NCBI GenBank assembly: GCA_024639935.1
Contig: JAHEFZ010000001.1
Location: forward strand, 62,001 to 126,000
Length of the DNA: 64,000 bases
Reading direction: 5' to 3'
Source: Microbacteriaceae bacterium
Lineage (GTDB): Bacteria > Actinomycetota > Actinomycetes > Actinomycetales > Microbacteriaceae
A program made the position numbers and the translations under genes. Below are positions 39,475 to 48,390 of the stretch, piece by piece. Position 1 is the first letter of the stretch, and the number at the start of each line of letters is the position of its first letter. Under the pieces are notes generated by a model. It was not told the DNA's origin, did not search any database, and saw only the letters and a list, made by a program, of their open reading frames with translations.

Positions 39475-40524
39475 CTAGTGATTCCCTGCGGGCCGAAACA
39501 CGCGCGAGACAATTCGAGCTCCGAGATTGAGGGCCATGACAATGACGATGAGTGTCAGGGCTCCAGCCCACGCCCGGTCGATGTACGCCTGAGCATCCGT
39601 TCCTTGGCTGGAATACGAGTTATAGACAAAGACAGGTAAAGTCATCATTCGCTCGCTGAACGGGTTGTAATTCATGCTTTGCGTGAATCCGGCCACAATT
39701 AGTAGTGGCGCCGTCTCGCCAATCACTCGTGCAATCGCGATCATGATTCCCGTAACGAGCCCACCGATCGCCGTGGGTATAACGACTCGAACGATCGTGA
39801 GCCACTTGGGTACGCCGAGCGCAAGGGACGCCTCACGTAATTCGTTAGGCACGAGCCGGAGCATTTCTTCAGAGCTACGGACAACGACGGGAATCATCAG
39901 CACACTGAGTGCGACGGCACCCGCGACGCCCATTCGAACCCCAGGACCAAAAAACAGGGAAAACATCGCAAACGCGAACAGTCCGGCGACAATGGATGGA
40001 ATTCCCGTCATGACATCCACCATCGTCGTCACCCAGTTTGAGAATCGACCTCGACCGTATTCGACAAGATAGACACTGGTCAAAAGCCCAATGGGAATCG
40101 AGATGACTGCGGCGATAAGAGTAATTTCTAGCGTGCCGATGACTGCGTGAAGCGCGCCACCACCCGCTCCGACAATGTTGCGCATGGAACTTCCGAAAAA
40201 CTGACCGTCGAATCGAGCGAGACCCAGTGTGACGACCGTCCAGACAAGCGATACCAGCGGTATTAGCGCGAAACCGAAGGCCGAAAAAACAAGTCCCGTC
40301 ATTGTTCGATTGATTGCCTTCCGACGACCCTCGACCAACCATGACGCGGGAACGACGAGCAGTCCAAAGACCACCATGCCCAGAGCGAATATTCCGAGTG
40401 GGACGATTTCGCCATCACCACGGGTAACCGCGGAGATAAAAAATGAGATGGTCATTCCACTGATGAAAAGCGTGAGAACAATTCCTTTCGTCAGTGAGGT
40501 GGCACGACCGTGAATTGTCGTCAT
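39475..40524 (-). CDS. pstA: Phosphate ABC transporter permease
   Basis: 349 aa, six TM permease; LVEYGRGRFSNWVTTMVDVMTGIPSIVAGLF; between pstB and pstC. Confidence 0.95.
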   Translation of the reverse strand: MTTIHGRATSLTKGIVLTLFISGMTISFFISAVTRGDGEIVPLGIFALGMVVFGLLVVPASWLVEGRRKAINRTMTGLVFSAFGFALIPLVSLVWTVVTLGLARFDGQFFGSSMRNIVGAGGGALHAVIGTLEITLIAAVISIPIGLLTSVYLVEYGRGRFSNWVTTMVDVMTGIPSIVAGLFAFAMFSLFFGPGVRMGVAGAVALSVLMIPVVVRSSEEMLRLVPNELREASLALGVPKWLTIVRVVIPTAIGGLVTGIMIAIARVIGETAPLLIVAGFTQSMNYNPFSERMMTLPVFVYNSYSSQGTDAQAYIDRAWAGALTLIVIVMALNLGARIVSRVFRPAGNH

Positions 40525-41456
40525 CAGTTTTCACCCATCTTGACGCGTTGACGTGTCACGATCGCGCGCGCGAATGAGTTGACCACCATCGTGATCGCAA
40601 AGAGAACAAGCCCTGCCGCAATGAGTGCGTTGACATCTAGTCCCGACGCTTCAGGGAAGTCGAGGGCAATGGTAGACGCAATTGTCGAAGGGTTTTCTGA
40701 AGTGAGAAGTTTGAACGATACCGCTGCCGCTGGCGACAAGACCATCGCCACCGCCATCGTTTCGCCCAACGCTCGGCCGAGCCCGAGCATCGCGGCAGAT
40801 AAAAGGCCGCTGCGGGCGAACGGGAGAACAGCCATGTGAATCATCTCCCAGCGCGTTGCACCCAGGGCGAGGGCCGCTTCCTCGTGCAATCGCGGTGTCT
40901 GCAAAAATACTTCTCTAGCGAGGGCCGACATAATGGGCAAAATCATGATGGCAAGAACGACTCCAACGGTGAGAATCGTGCGACCAGTGCCCGAGACCGG
41001 GCCTTCGAAAATCGGCAGGAAACCCCAGTTGTCGGACATCCACTGGTAAACCGGCTGGATGAACGGTGCGAAAACCTGAATCCCCCACAGCCCGTAGACA
41101 ACCGACGGGATTGCCGCCAACAAATCGATCACATAGCCGAGTGCCGATGCAATACGTCGCGGGGCGTAATGGGAAATGAAAAGTCCGATGCCGATGGATA
41201 ACGGCGTCGCAAAGACGAGAGCCAGCGTCGCGGAAAACAACGTGCCAAAAACAAGCGGCCCAACGAAGGCCAGAAACCCGTTCGGTGTCGATTCGATGTG
41301 TACCGAAGGGTCAAGTGCCGGTAGCGCCTTGAATACCAAAAACACCGCAACAAGGACCAAGACCGAAAGAATGACGACACCGGCCGCAACGGAAACGCCA
41401 CGGAATATTCGATCGCCTCTCCGAAGTCGGGGCATTGTGGGCGGCGCTGAGGTCAC
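40524..41456 (-). CDS. pstC: Phosphate ABC transporter permease
   Basis: 310 aa; YVIDLLAAIPSVVYGLWGIQVFAPF, GLGRALGETMAVAMV. Confidence 0.95.
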   Translation of the reverse strand: MTSAPPTMPRLRRGDRIFRGVSVAAGVVILSVLVLVAVFLVFKALPALDPSVHIESTPNGFLAFVGPLVFGTLFSATLALVFATPLSIGIGLFISHYAPRRIASALGYVIDLLAAIPSVVYGLWGIQVFAPFIQPVYQWMSDNWGFLPIFEGPVSGTGRTILTVGVVLAIMILPIMSALAREVFLQTPRLHEEAALALGATRWEMIHMAVLPFARSGLLSAAMLGLGRALGETMAVAMVLSPAAAVSFKLLTSENPSTIASTIALDFPEASGLDVNALIAAGLVLFAITMVVNSFARAIVTRQRVKMGEN

Positions 41457-41476
41457 AGCGAAATCCTAACGACAGA

Positions 41477-41513
41477 AGAGGGGCGCTGCATCATGAAGAT
41501 TCAACGCCCCTCT
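41477..41513 (-). terminator. Stem-loop between pstS and pstC (attenuator/processing candidate)
   Basis: Perfect 9-bp inverted repeat AGAGGGGCG / CGCCCCTCT with a 19-nt loop in the pstS-pstC gap. Confidence 0.6.
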
Positions 41514-41527
41514 CGTGGCCCTAGTCG

Positions 41528-42631
41528 TTATTTGATTGCTGCAGTGATTGCGGCTGCTTCTTCCTGAACCGCGCCCGAAACGGGTGCCGATCCGGCGTTG
41601 GCAGCAGCGGTTGCCTGACCTTCGACACTCGTCAGATACGTTGCGTACGCGTTTACGAGGGCACCGACGGCGTCATCTGCGTAATCGTTACATCCGATGA
41701 GGTACGAAACGAGAACAAGTGGGTAGGCGGTCGGGTCCGACAGAGTGCGGTCGATGGATACCGCCATGTCCGTTGCCGAACGACCTTCGACCCGCGGTGA
41801 CAATGCGACGACAGCGGCGGCTCCTTCTGGGGTGTGTCCGACCCAGGTGTCGCCAACTTTGATATTGGCGGTTCCGAGATCTCCAGCCTTCGACGCGTCT
41901 GCGTATCCAATCGTCCCGGTTCCGTTGGTGACGGCATCAACAACTCCCGAAGTACCGGATGCCCCTTCACCAGTCGCATACGGGAATGCGTCCCCGACTT
42001 CGCCGTCCCAGATATCCCCTGCGTTCTTGCTGAGGTAGTCCGTGAAGTTCTTGGTCGTTCCCGAATCATCCGAACGGTGAACTGCGGTAATGGCGAGGTC
42101 GGGAAGAGCCACATCAGGGTTATCTGCAGCAATCGCCGAGTCGTTCCAGTTGGTGATGTCGCCTTTGAAGATTCCCGCGATGGTTGCGGGTGCAAGATTA
42201 AGCGAGTCCACACCGTCGAGGTTGTAAATCACGGCGATGGGCGAGACATAAATCGGGACCTCGAAGTAACCAGCATCAGCTACACAGACCGGCGAGGACA
42301 TTGCGAGTTCCTCATCCGACAGTGCCGAGTCCGTGCCGGCGAACTCAACAGCACCGGCGAAGAACGACTCACGACCAGCACCGGAACCACTGGGGTCGTA
42401 GTTGACCGTGACGCCTGCATTGGCCGTCTGGAACTCAGCGATCCACGACTCTTGGGCAGTTCCCGCTGACGATGCGCCGGCACCATTGAGTGTGCCGGTA
42501 AGGCTTCCCGCGGGGGTTTCCGCATTTCCGCCTTCGTTCGCGGCGCACCCGGAGAGGGTCAGTGCGACGAGAGCAACCGCACTCGCAGCTTTTACTAGAT
42601 TGAACATTGTCAATGTACCTTTCGTTTTCAT
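41528..42631 (-). CDS. pstS: Phosphate ABC transporter substrate-binding lipoprotein
   Basis: 367 aa; lipobox TLSGCAANEGG; GAGASSAGTAQESWIAEFQ, DPSGSGAGRESF, HRSDDSGTTKNFTDYL. Start may be the internal ATG at 42607. Confidence 0.95.
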   Translation of the reverse strand: MKTKGTLTMFNLVKAASAVALVALTLSGCAANEGGNAETPAGSLTGTLNGAGASSAGTAQESWIAEFQTANAGVTVNYDPSGSGAGRESFFAGAVEFAGTDSALSDEELAMSSPVCVADAGYFEVPIYVSPIAVIYNLDGVDSLNLAPATIAGIFKGDITNWNDSAIAADNPDVALPDLAITAVHRSDDSGTTKNFTDYLSKNAGDIWDGEVGDAFPYATGEGASGTSGVVDAVTNGTGTIGYADASKAGDLGTANIKVGDTWVGHTPEGAAAVVALSPRVEGRSATDMAVSIDRTLSDPTAYPLVLVSYLIGCNDYADDAVGALVNAYATYLTSVEGQATAAANAGSAPVSGAVQEEAAAITAAIK

Positions 42632-42694
42632 GGGACCTCTAGATTCGACAAAACTTGGGTTCTCGATCTAGGTGGTTGCTCTTAGGACACCAGG

Positions 42695-42727
42695 ACTAAA
42701 TGAACGGAACACAAACAGCGGGTTTAC
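42695..42727 (-). promoter_or_regulatory. Candidate PHO-box-like 11-bp repeat units upstream of pstS
   Basis: Minus strand reads GTAAACCCGCT / GTTTGTGTTCC / GTTCATTTAGT, three consecutive 11-mers starting GT(T/A). Confidence 0.35.
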
Positions 42728-42733
42728 GGCACC

Positions 42734-43420
42734 CTAATCTTCGAGATCGTTGTCTGACCAATCACCCGTCGTGAGGTAACTAACCTTTGATGAGATCTCC
42801 ACAACATGGTCAGCGATTCGCTCGAAATAACGGCTGGCGAGAGTCACATCCACCGTGTGAACAGCTTTTTCTTTCCACGATTTGTCGAGTACGACCTCGA
42901 AGACCTCTCGATGAAGCTCGTCGACACGGGCGTCGGCAGCCTGAATCGAGCGCGCTAAATCGACCGATGTGTTTTTGAGCAACTTGATCAGTTTTTTACA
43001 CAAGCGGATGTCCAGTTGCGCCATCTCGTCAAATGTGTCAGAAAGTGAGTCGGGGATCGCGGAATCAGGAAAACGAAACCGGGCAATGGTGGCAATGTGT
43101 GACGCGAGAGCGCCCATTCGCTCAAACGAGGCCGAGATTCGCAAGGTCGAGACAAGGATACGAAGGTCGCGCGCAACCGGGGCCTGGAGCGCAAGAATCC
43201 GGATAACCAGTTCATCCAAAGACAGTGCCTTCTCACTAATGAGCTCCGCGCCGACGAGAGCGCGATCTGCGGACTTTACGTCCGCATCAAGAAGCGCAGT
43301 TGTAGCGTCCGAGACAACGGTGAACACAGTCTCGGCAATCGCAACAATTCGGTCTTGAACCGATTCAAGCTCTTGGTCGAACATCTCGCGCATGGCAACC
43401 CCTTCGATACGTTTTTTCAC
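42734..43420 (-). CDS. phoU: Phosphate transport system regulatory protein
   Basis: 228 aa; PhoU helical repeat (MREMFDQELESVQDRIVAIAETVFTVVSDATTALLDAD...ILALQAPVARDLRILVSTLRISASFERMGALASHIA). Confidence 0.93.
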   Translation of the reverse strand: MKKRIEGVAMREMFDQELESVQDRIVAIAETVFTVVSDATTALLDADVKSADRALVGAELISEKALSLDELVIRILALQAPVARDLRILVSTLRISASFERMGALASHIATIARFRFPDSAIPDSLSDTFDEMAQLDIRLCKKLIKLLKNTSVDLARSIQAADARVDELHREVFEVVLDKSWKEKAVHTVDVTLASRYFERIADHVVEISSKVSYLTTGDWSDNDLED

Positions 43421-43440
43421 CGAACCAGAGAGAGGTTAAT

Positions 43441-43473
43441 ACTGTTCTAACAACTCGCTAACACATGGTGAAA
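43441..43473 (-). promoter_or_regulatory. Candidate PHO-box-like 11-bp repeat units in the phoU/senX3 divergent region
   Basis: Minus strand reads TTTCACCATGT / GTTAGCGAGTT / GTTAGAACAGT, three 11-mers resembling the GTTCACCNNNN direct-repeat unit. Confidence 0.4.
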
Positions 43474-43535
43474 TAGGCAAACCAAATGGTCCGATAACCA
43501 CGATAGCGCGCCGTTCGTCACCTAACCTGAAATGA

Positions 43536-44678
43536 ATGGTAACAATTGAGATTCTGGTAACGGTGGCGACCTTCGTGGCCGCCATCTCAGTCGGCGTTAC
43601 ATTGTTGTTTTTCCGATTGGCGCGAACGCGCACCAATAAATCCCCATCCGACGAATCCTTGACTGACATGGCGTCGAGTCTCATCAGCGTTTTGGCGTCG
43701 GCCGGGTTTATCGCAGATAGTTCACTCACGGTTCTTCGGGCGACCAACTCTGCGATAGCTCTCGGATTGGTCTCTGGCCGTGTCATCCGCAGCACCGAGA
43801 TTCAAAACCTGGTCCGCAAAATCAACGACTCCAGCTCGACACACGAGGTCGAATTTGAGATTGAGCTTGGTTCACGTGGTGACGTTCGATACCTGCACGC
43901 GAGAGCCGTCTCCATCGGAAGCGGATTCGTGCTGGTTCTCATTGAAGACTCAACCGAAGAGCGCGACTTCGACACGATCCGTCGAGACTTTATCGCCAAT
44001 GTCACCCACGAAATCAAAACTCCCATCGGTGCAATAACTCTTCTCAGCGAGGCAATCGAGGGTGCGCTCGACGACCCTCAGCAGATGCACAAATTTGCTG
44101 ACAGTCTCCGGCGCGAAGCGCGGCGATTGTCAAATCTCGTCAACGAAATCATTCAGTTGTCCCGGGTCGAATCGTCCGACATTCTGTCGAATGCGCGTCC
44201 CGTTAACATCGGAGCGGTTATCCGCGAGGCTCTTGAACGCACTATCGTCATCGCCGAGGCGAAAAGCATCACTATGAACGCGAAAGTGCCAGAGGACATC
44301 CTCGTTATGGGGGACGGAGAACTGCTGACTGTAGCCGTCAAGAATTTACTTGAGAACGCAATTCAGTATTCCGACAAAAATCAGCAGGTTGGGATTGGGG
44401 TAACAACCCGAAACGGACACCTCGACGTTATCGTGACGGATCAGGGGATCGGTATCCCCGTGGACGAGCAAGCGCGTGTTTTTGAACGGTTCTACCGCGT
44501 GGATGAATCACGCGACCGCACCACGGGAGGAACGGGACTCGGACTCAGTCTCGTGAAACACATCAGCTTGAGCCACCGCGGTGAAGTAACGCTATTTTCG
44601 CAGCAGGGCGTGGGCTCAACCTTTACCATGCGCCTGCCTAGACTGGTGGACACGAGCGAGGAGAAGAGTCATGAGTAG
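43536..44678 (+). CDS. senX3: Sensor histidine kinase of phosphate response
   Basis: 380 aa; N-terminal TM, PAS-like region, IANVTHEIKTPIGAITLLSEAIEGA H-box, NLLENAIQYS, TGGTGLGLSLVKHI. Confidence 0.9.
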   Translation: MVTIEILVTVATFVAAISVGVTLLFFRLARTRTNKSPSDESLTDMASSLISVLASAGFIADSSLTVLRATNSAIALGLVSGRVIRSTEIQNLVRKINDSSSTHEVEFEIELGSRGDVRYLHARAVSIGSGFVLVLIEDSTEERDFDTIRRDFIANVTHEIKTPIGAITLLSEAIEGALDDPQQMHKFADSLRREARRLSNLVNEIIQLSRVESSDILSNARPVNIGAVIREALERTIVIAEAKSITMNAKVPEDILVMGDGELLTVAVKNLLENAIQYSDKNQQVGIGVTTRNGHLDVIVTDQGIGIPVDEQARVFERFYRVDESRDRTTGGTGLGLSLVKHISLSHRGEVTLFSQQGVGSTFTMRLPRLVDTSEEKSHE

Positions 44679-45354
44679 AGTGCTCGTGGTCGAAGACGAA
44701 CAATCCCTGCGCGAACCGCTCGTGTACATCCTCCAGCGAGAAGGATTCGATGTACTCGAAGCGGCAGATGGACCCGCTGCGCTGGTTCAATGGCGACACA
44801 ACTCGCCGGATCTGATTTTGTTGGACTTGATGCTTCCGGGTATGAGCGGGGTAGACGTTTGTCGTGAAATTCGAACGCTATCTGCCGTACCGATCATTAT
44901 GGTCACGGCAAAGGATTCCGAGGTCGACAAGGTGGTTGGTCTAGAAATCGGAGCGGATGACTATGTCGTCAAGCCCTACTCCACCCGCGAATTGCTCGCC
45001 CGGATCAAGGCAGTTTTGCGCCGAGGGGCGGTTCAGGATTCGCATGAGGCACGATCTGTTCTCGAAGCAGGCCCTGTTCGACTCGACACCGAACGCCACA
45101 CGGTCACTTTAGATGGGGAACCCGTGACCCTGCCCCTCAAGGAGTTTGAATTACTCGAATATCTGATGGACAACACCAATCGGGTATTGACCCGAGGTCA
45201 AATAATTGATCGGGTGTGGGGGTCGAACTATTACGGGGATACAAAGACGCTCGATGTCCATGTGAAGCGCATTCGAAGCAAAATCGAACCGGACCCCGCG
45301 AATCCGAGGTACATCTTGACGATTCGCGGTCTCGGCTACAAATTCGAGGCCTAG
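44671..45354 (+). CDS. regX3: Response regulator of phosphate response (OmpR/PhoB family)
   Basis: 227 aa; VLVVEDEQSLREPLVYILQREGFDV, DLMLPGMSG, winged helix ...TLDVHVKRIRSKIE. Confidence 0.93.
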   Translation: MSRVLVVEDEQSLREPLVYILQREGFDVLEAADGPAALVQWRHNSPDLILLDLMLPGMSGVDVCREIRTLSAVPIIMVTAKDSEVDKVVGLEIGADDYVVKPYSTRELLARIKAVLRRGAVQDSHEARSVLEAGPVRLDTERHTVTLDGEPVTLPLKEFELLEYLMDNTNRVLTRGQIIDRVWGSNYYGDTKTLDVHVKRIRSKIEPDPANPRYILTIRGLGYKFEA

Positions 45355-46400
45355 GGGACCCGCAATAACCACTCGTCGGTGAGGAATTTGTCGGTCACGA
45401 GAAGGGCAGCTCGAGCACGCTCGTCCGCAGTGATTTCCCCGTCTGTCAGTCCGTACAGTTCACGGAACGTCTCAACCATCCTGCCGATGACCTCGATTCG
45501 TGACATTCCCGACTGGCTTTTGATGGGGTCCACGCGCTTCGCCGCACTCGCCACCCCTTTGTCGCTCAATTTTTCGCGGCCAATTCGCAAAACCTGCATC
45601 ATCGCGTTTGCATCGATGTCGTAGGCCATTGTCACGTGATGCAACACTGCGCCGTTTCCCAACCTCTTCTGCGCTGCACCACCGATCTTGCCCTGTGGGC
45701 TCGCGATATCGTTGAGCGGCTTGTATTCTGCCGCGATTCCAATGGAGTGAAGTGCCTGCAGCACCCAATCGTCAAGGAACGCGTAGGAGTCGGCAAACGA
45801 CATGCCGCGGACAAGTTCGGCGGGGGCGTAAATCGAGTAGGTGATGGTGTTTCCGGGTTCGATAAACATCGCGCCACCACCGCTCACTCGGCGAAACACC
45901 CGGACTCCCCGCGAAGCGGCTTCGTCGATATCGACCTCGTTTCGAAGTGATTGAAAAGACCCGATGATCACCGCTTTTTCATTCCACTCCCAAAAACGAA
46001 GCGTTGGCCCGCGACGACCCGCGCCAACTTCTTCCGTCAAGACTTGGTCGAGCGCCATGTGTTCGGCCGCCGAGAGCGGCTCGGGAGCGAGAAACTCCCA
46101 GTTGTATTCTGCGAAAGACCGAGCATCCGCAATCGCGCGTCGGACCGCTGTTGCGACCGCTTCCGGGTGAATTCCGAGCATGACGACGTCGTCAGGAAGA
46201 GCGTCACGAACTCTGCGCGCGATTTCCCCTGCTTCAGACGTAATCGGGAGTCCCTCGATTGCGCGAGTCATTGCTTCCAAGGCTTCGTCCGGTTCAAGAA
46301 AGAAGTCCCCCGAAATAACGACGTTGACAAGTCGACCGCCGCGTTCCTCGGCCTCGACAATAATCAGCTTTCCGCCAGGGACCTTGTATTCACCCTTCAT
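45351..46400 (-). CDS. Lipoate--protein ligase family protein
   Basis: Likely start at 46400: MKGEYKVPGGKLIIVEAEERGGRLVNVVISGDFFLEPDEAL, then a BPL/LplA domain (RRVSGGGAMFIEPGNTITYSIY, GGAAQKRLGNGAVLHHVTMAYDID). Confidence 0.85.
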   Translation of the reverse strand: MKGEYKVPGGKLIIVEAEERGGRLVNVVISGDFFLEPDEALEAMTRAIEGLPITSEAGEIARRVRDALPDDVVMLGIHPEAVATAVRRAIADARSFAEYNWEFLAPEPLSAAEHMALDQVLTEEVGAGRRGPTLRFWEWNEKAVIIGSFQSLRNEVDIDEAASRGVRVFRRVSGGGAMFIEPGNTITYSIYAPAELVRGMSFADSYAFLDDWVLQALHSIGIAAEYKPLNDIASPQGKIGGAAQKRLGNGAVLHHVTMAYDIDANAMMQVLRIGREKLSDKGVASAAKRVDPIKSQSGMSRIEVIGRMVETFRELYGLTDGEITADERARAALLVTDKFLTDEWLLRVP

Positions 46401-46505
46401 TTCGCCGCGAAGTCGACAGGGGTGTGGCAGGTTCCGCAAACCGTAGACATGCGCCCATTTTAGGCGGTGCGGGCGTTGCGCCATCCCCTGCTTAGGATGA
46501 GAGAC

Positions 46506-47843
46506 ATGGTCAGTGGTCGAAAGCGAAAAGCACGTGATCCAAGACCGTCCATGTTTCGCGCCCTGTCGAACCGCAACTTCCGCATTTGGATCTTCGGTGC
46601 ACTCCTGTCCAACATCGGCGGATGGGGGCAACGTGCCGCGCAGGACTGGCTTGTCCTCACCGAGCTCACCAACGACGATGCCGTCGCGCTAGGAGTGAGT
46701 CTCGCTCTGCAGTTCGGTCCGATCCTAATTCTCGGACCGTTTGTTGGTCCGTTCATCGACCGATTTCGGGGCCGGACGATAATCCTCTGGGCAGCAGTCT
46801 TGGAAACTCTGTTCGGAGTTGTCCTCGGTATCGCCGTATTGACCGGTGTTGCAAATCTTGGGCTCGTTTATGCGCTCGCGCTGGGACTTGGCATTGTCCA
46901 ATCGATAGAGACCCCCGCCCGCCAAGTTTTTGTCAACGAACTCGTTAGCAAAGACACCGTATCCAACGCGATTGGACTCAACTCAACGATGTTCAACACC
47001 TCGCGCCTCATTGGACCGGCATTGGCGGGGATCGGAATCTCGGCAGTAGGGACGGGCTGGACAATTCTTGTTGCCGGACTCCTCTTTTCCTCTGCCGTCG
47101 TGTCAATTTCATTGCTCCGGCGCAAGGAATTGCACGCAGTGCCGAAGGCGCCGAAAGAACGCGGACAATTCCGAGCCGGGCTCGCCTACATCCAATCTCG
47201 CAAAGACCTTGTTGTCGTGCTCGCCATGCTGTTCATCGTCGGCACAGTTGTATTCAACTTCGGAATTTTTTCTAGCACCATGGCGGTAATCGAATTCGGG
47301 CTCGGCGCACACGATTACGGTTTCATCATGTCGGCTCTGGCTGTGGGGTCACTGGGCGGTGCTTTACTGGTTGCTCGGAGCTCCCGGCCACGACTTTCGG
47401 TCATCACCATGGCTGCCGCGTCGATCGCCGTCGGTGGGTTGGCAGCGGCACTGGCGCCGACCGTGACCACGTTTGTTGTGCTGTATCCGATTTTGGGCTT
47501 CGGAGCCGTTCTGATGGTAGCGACAATCAACAGCTACATCCAAACCACGACTGACGAAATTTATCGAGGGCGGGTGATGGCCATTTTCTCAACATTGCTG
47601 GTCGGAGCGACGCTCATCGGCTCGCCCCTCGCGGGTTGGGTATCGAATGCGTTTGGTCCGCGGTGGGCGATCGGTGTGGCGGCGCTCGGTGGGTTTATTG
47701 CGGCGATCATCGCAGTGGTCTGGATGCGAAGCTCACACAACATCTCGACTATGGACACCGTTCGATCCGCCTTTACTCGGTCGTCTACAGAACAGCCCGA
47801 CACCGCAACGCAGTTGATCACCATTACCGAACGTGGGCCTTAG
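46506..47843 (+). CDS. MFS transporter
   Basis: About 12 hydrophobic segments; FRALSNRNFRIWIFGALLSNIGGWGQRAAQDWLVLTEL. Confidence 0.85.
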   Translation: MVSGRKRKARDPRPSMFRALSNRNFRIWIFGALLSNIGGWGQRAAQDWLVLTELTNDDAVALGVSLALQFGPILILGPFVGPFIDRFRGRTIILWAAVLETLFGVVLGIAVLTGVANLGLVYALALGLGIVQSIETPARQVFVNELVSKDTVSNAIGLNSTMFNTSRLIGPALAGIGISAVGTGWTILVAGLLFSSAVVSISLLRRKELHAVPKAPKERGQFRAGLAYIQSRKDLVVVLAMLFIVGTVVFNFGIFSSTMAVIEFGLGAHDYGFIMSALAVGSLGGALLVARSSRPRLSVITMAAASIAVGGLAAALAPTVTTFVVLYPILGFGAVLMVATINSYIQTTTDEIYRGRVMAIFSTLLVGATLIGSPLAGWVSNAFGPRWAIGVAALGGFIAAIIAVVWMRSSHNISTMDTVRSAFTRSSTEQPDTATQLITITERGP

Positions 47844-47900
47844 CGCGCCAAAACCACCGAATTATCGGTACACGCGCACCAAACCGCCTAGAATAGCGGC

Positions 47901-48338
47901 GTGGACGCAACTGACAAGCGAATTATTGAGCAACTCCGCGAAAATGCTCGCGCTGGATACGCCGAAATCGGCGATGTTGTTGGTCTGTCGGCGAGCGCCG
48001 TCAAGCGTCGCGTCGACCGTCTCGTTGATTCAGGAGCAATCCGTGGTTTTACCGTCAACGTCGACCCGGCCGCTGAAGGCATTGGGGTCGAGGCCTACGT
48101 CGAACTGTATTGTCGCGGGACCGTATCGCCCGATGATCTGCGGAAACTCCTCCACGGCGTGCCAGAAGTGGTCTATGCGGGTACCGTTTCCGGTCAGGCC
48201 GATGCGATCGTCCACATGCGCGCCTCGTCAATTCCGGCCTTGGAAGCGGCGTTGGAAAAGGTCCGCAACGCTCCGAATGTTGATCACACGCGATCGTCCA
48301 TCATGTTGTCGCGACTTGTTCATCGGCGAATTCTCTAA
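47901..48338 (+). CDS. Lrp/AsnC family transcriptional regulator
   Basis: 145 aa; DATDKRIIEQLRENARAGYAEIGDVVGLSASAVKRRVDRLVDSGAIRGFTV. Confidence 0.93.
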   Translation: MDATDKRIIEQLRENARAGYAEIGDVVGLSASAVKRRVDRLVDSGAIRGFTVNVDPAAEGIGVEAYVELYCRGTVSPDDLRKLLHGVPEVVYAGTVSGQADAIVHMRASSIPALEAALEKVRNAPNVDHTRSSIMLSRLVHRRIL

Positions 48339-48390
48339 AATATGTTGTGACATGTGCCCCGGGCGGTGTTCGTAACGCGAGAATAGACAC

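Noticed and set aside
46401-46631. N-terminal extension of the lipoate ligase ORF
   Set aside because: Overlaps the start of the plus-strand MFS gene and has no protein-like features; conserved sequence starts at MKGEYKVPGG (46400).
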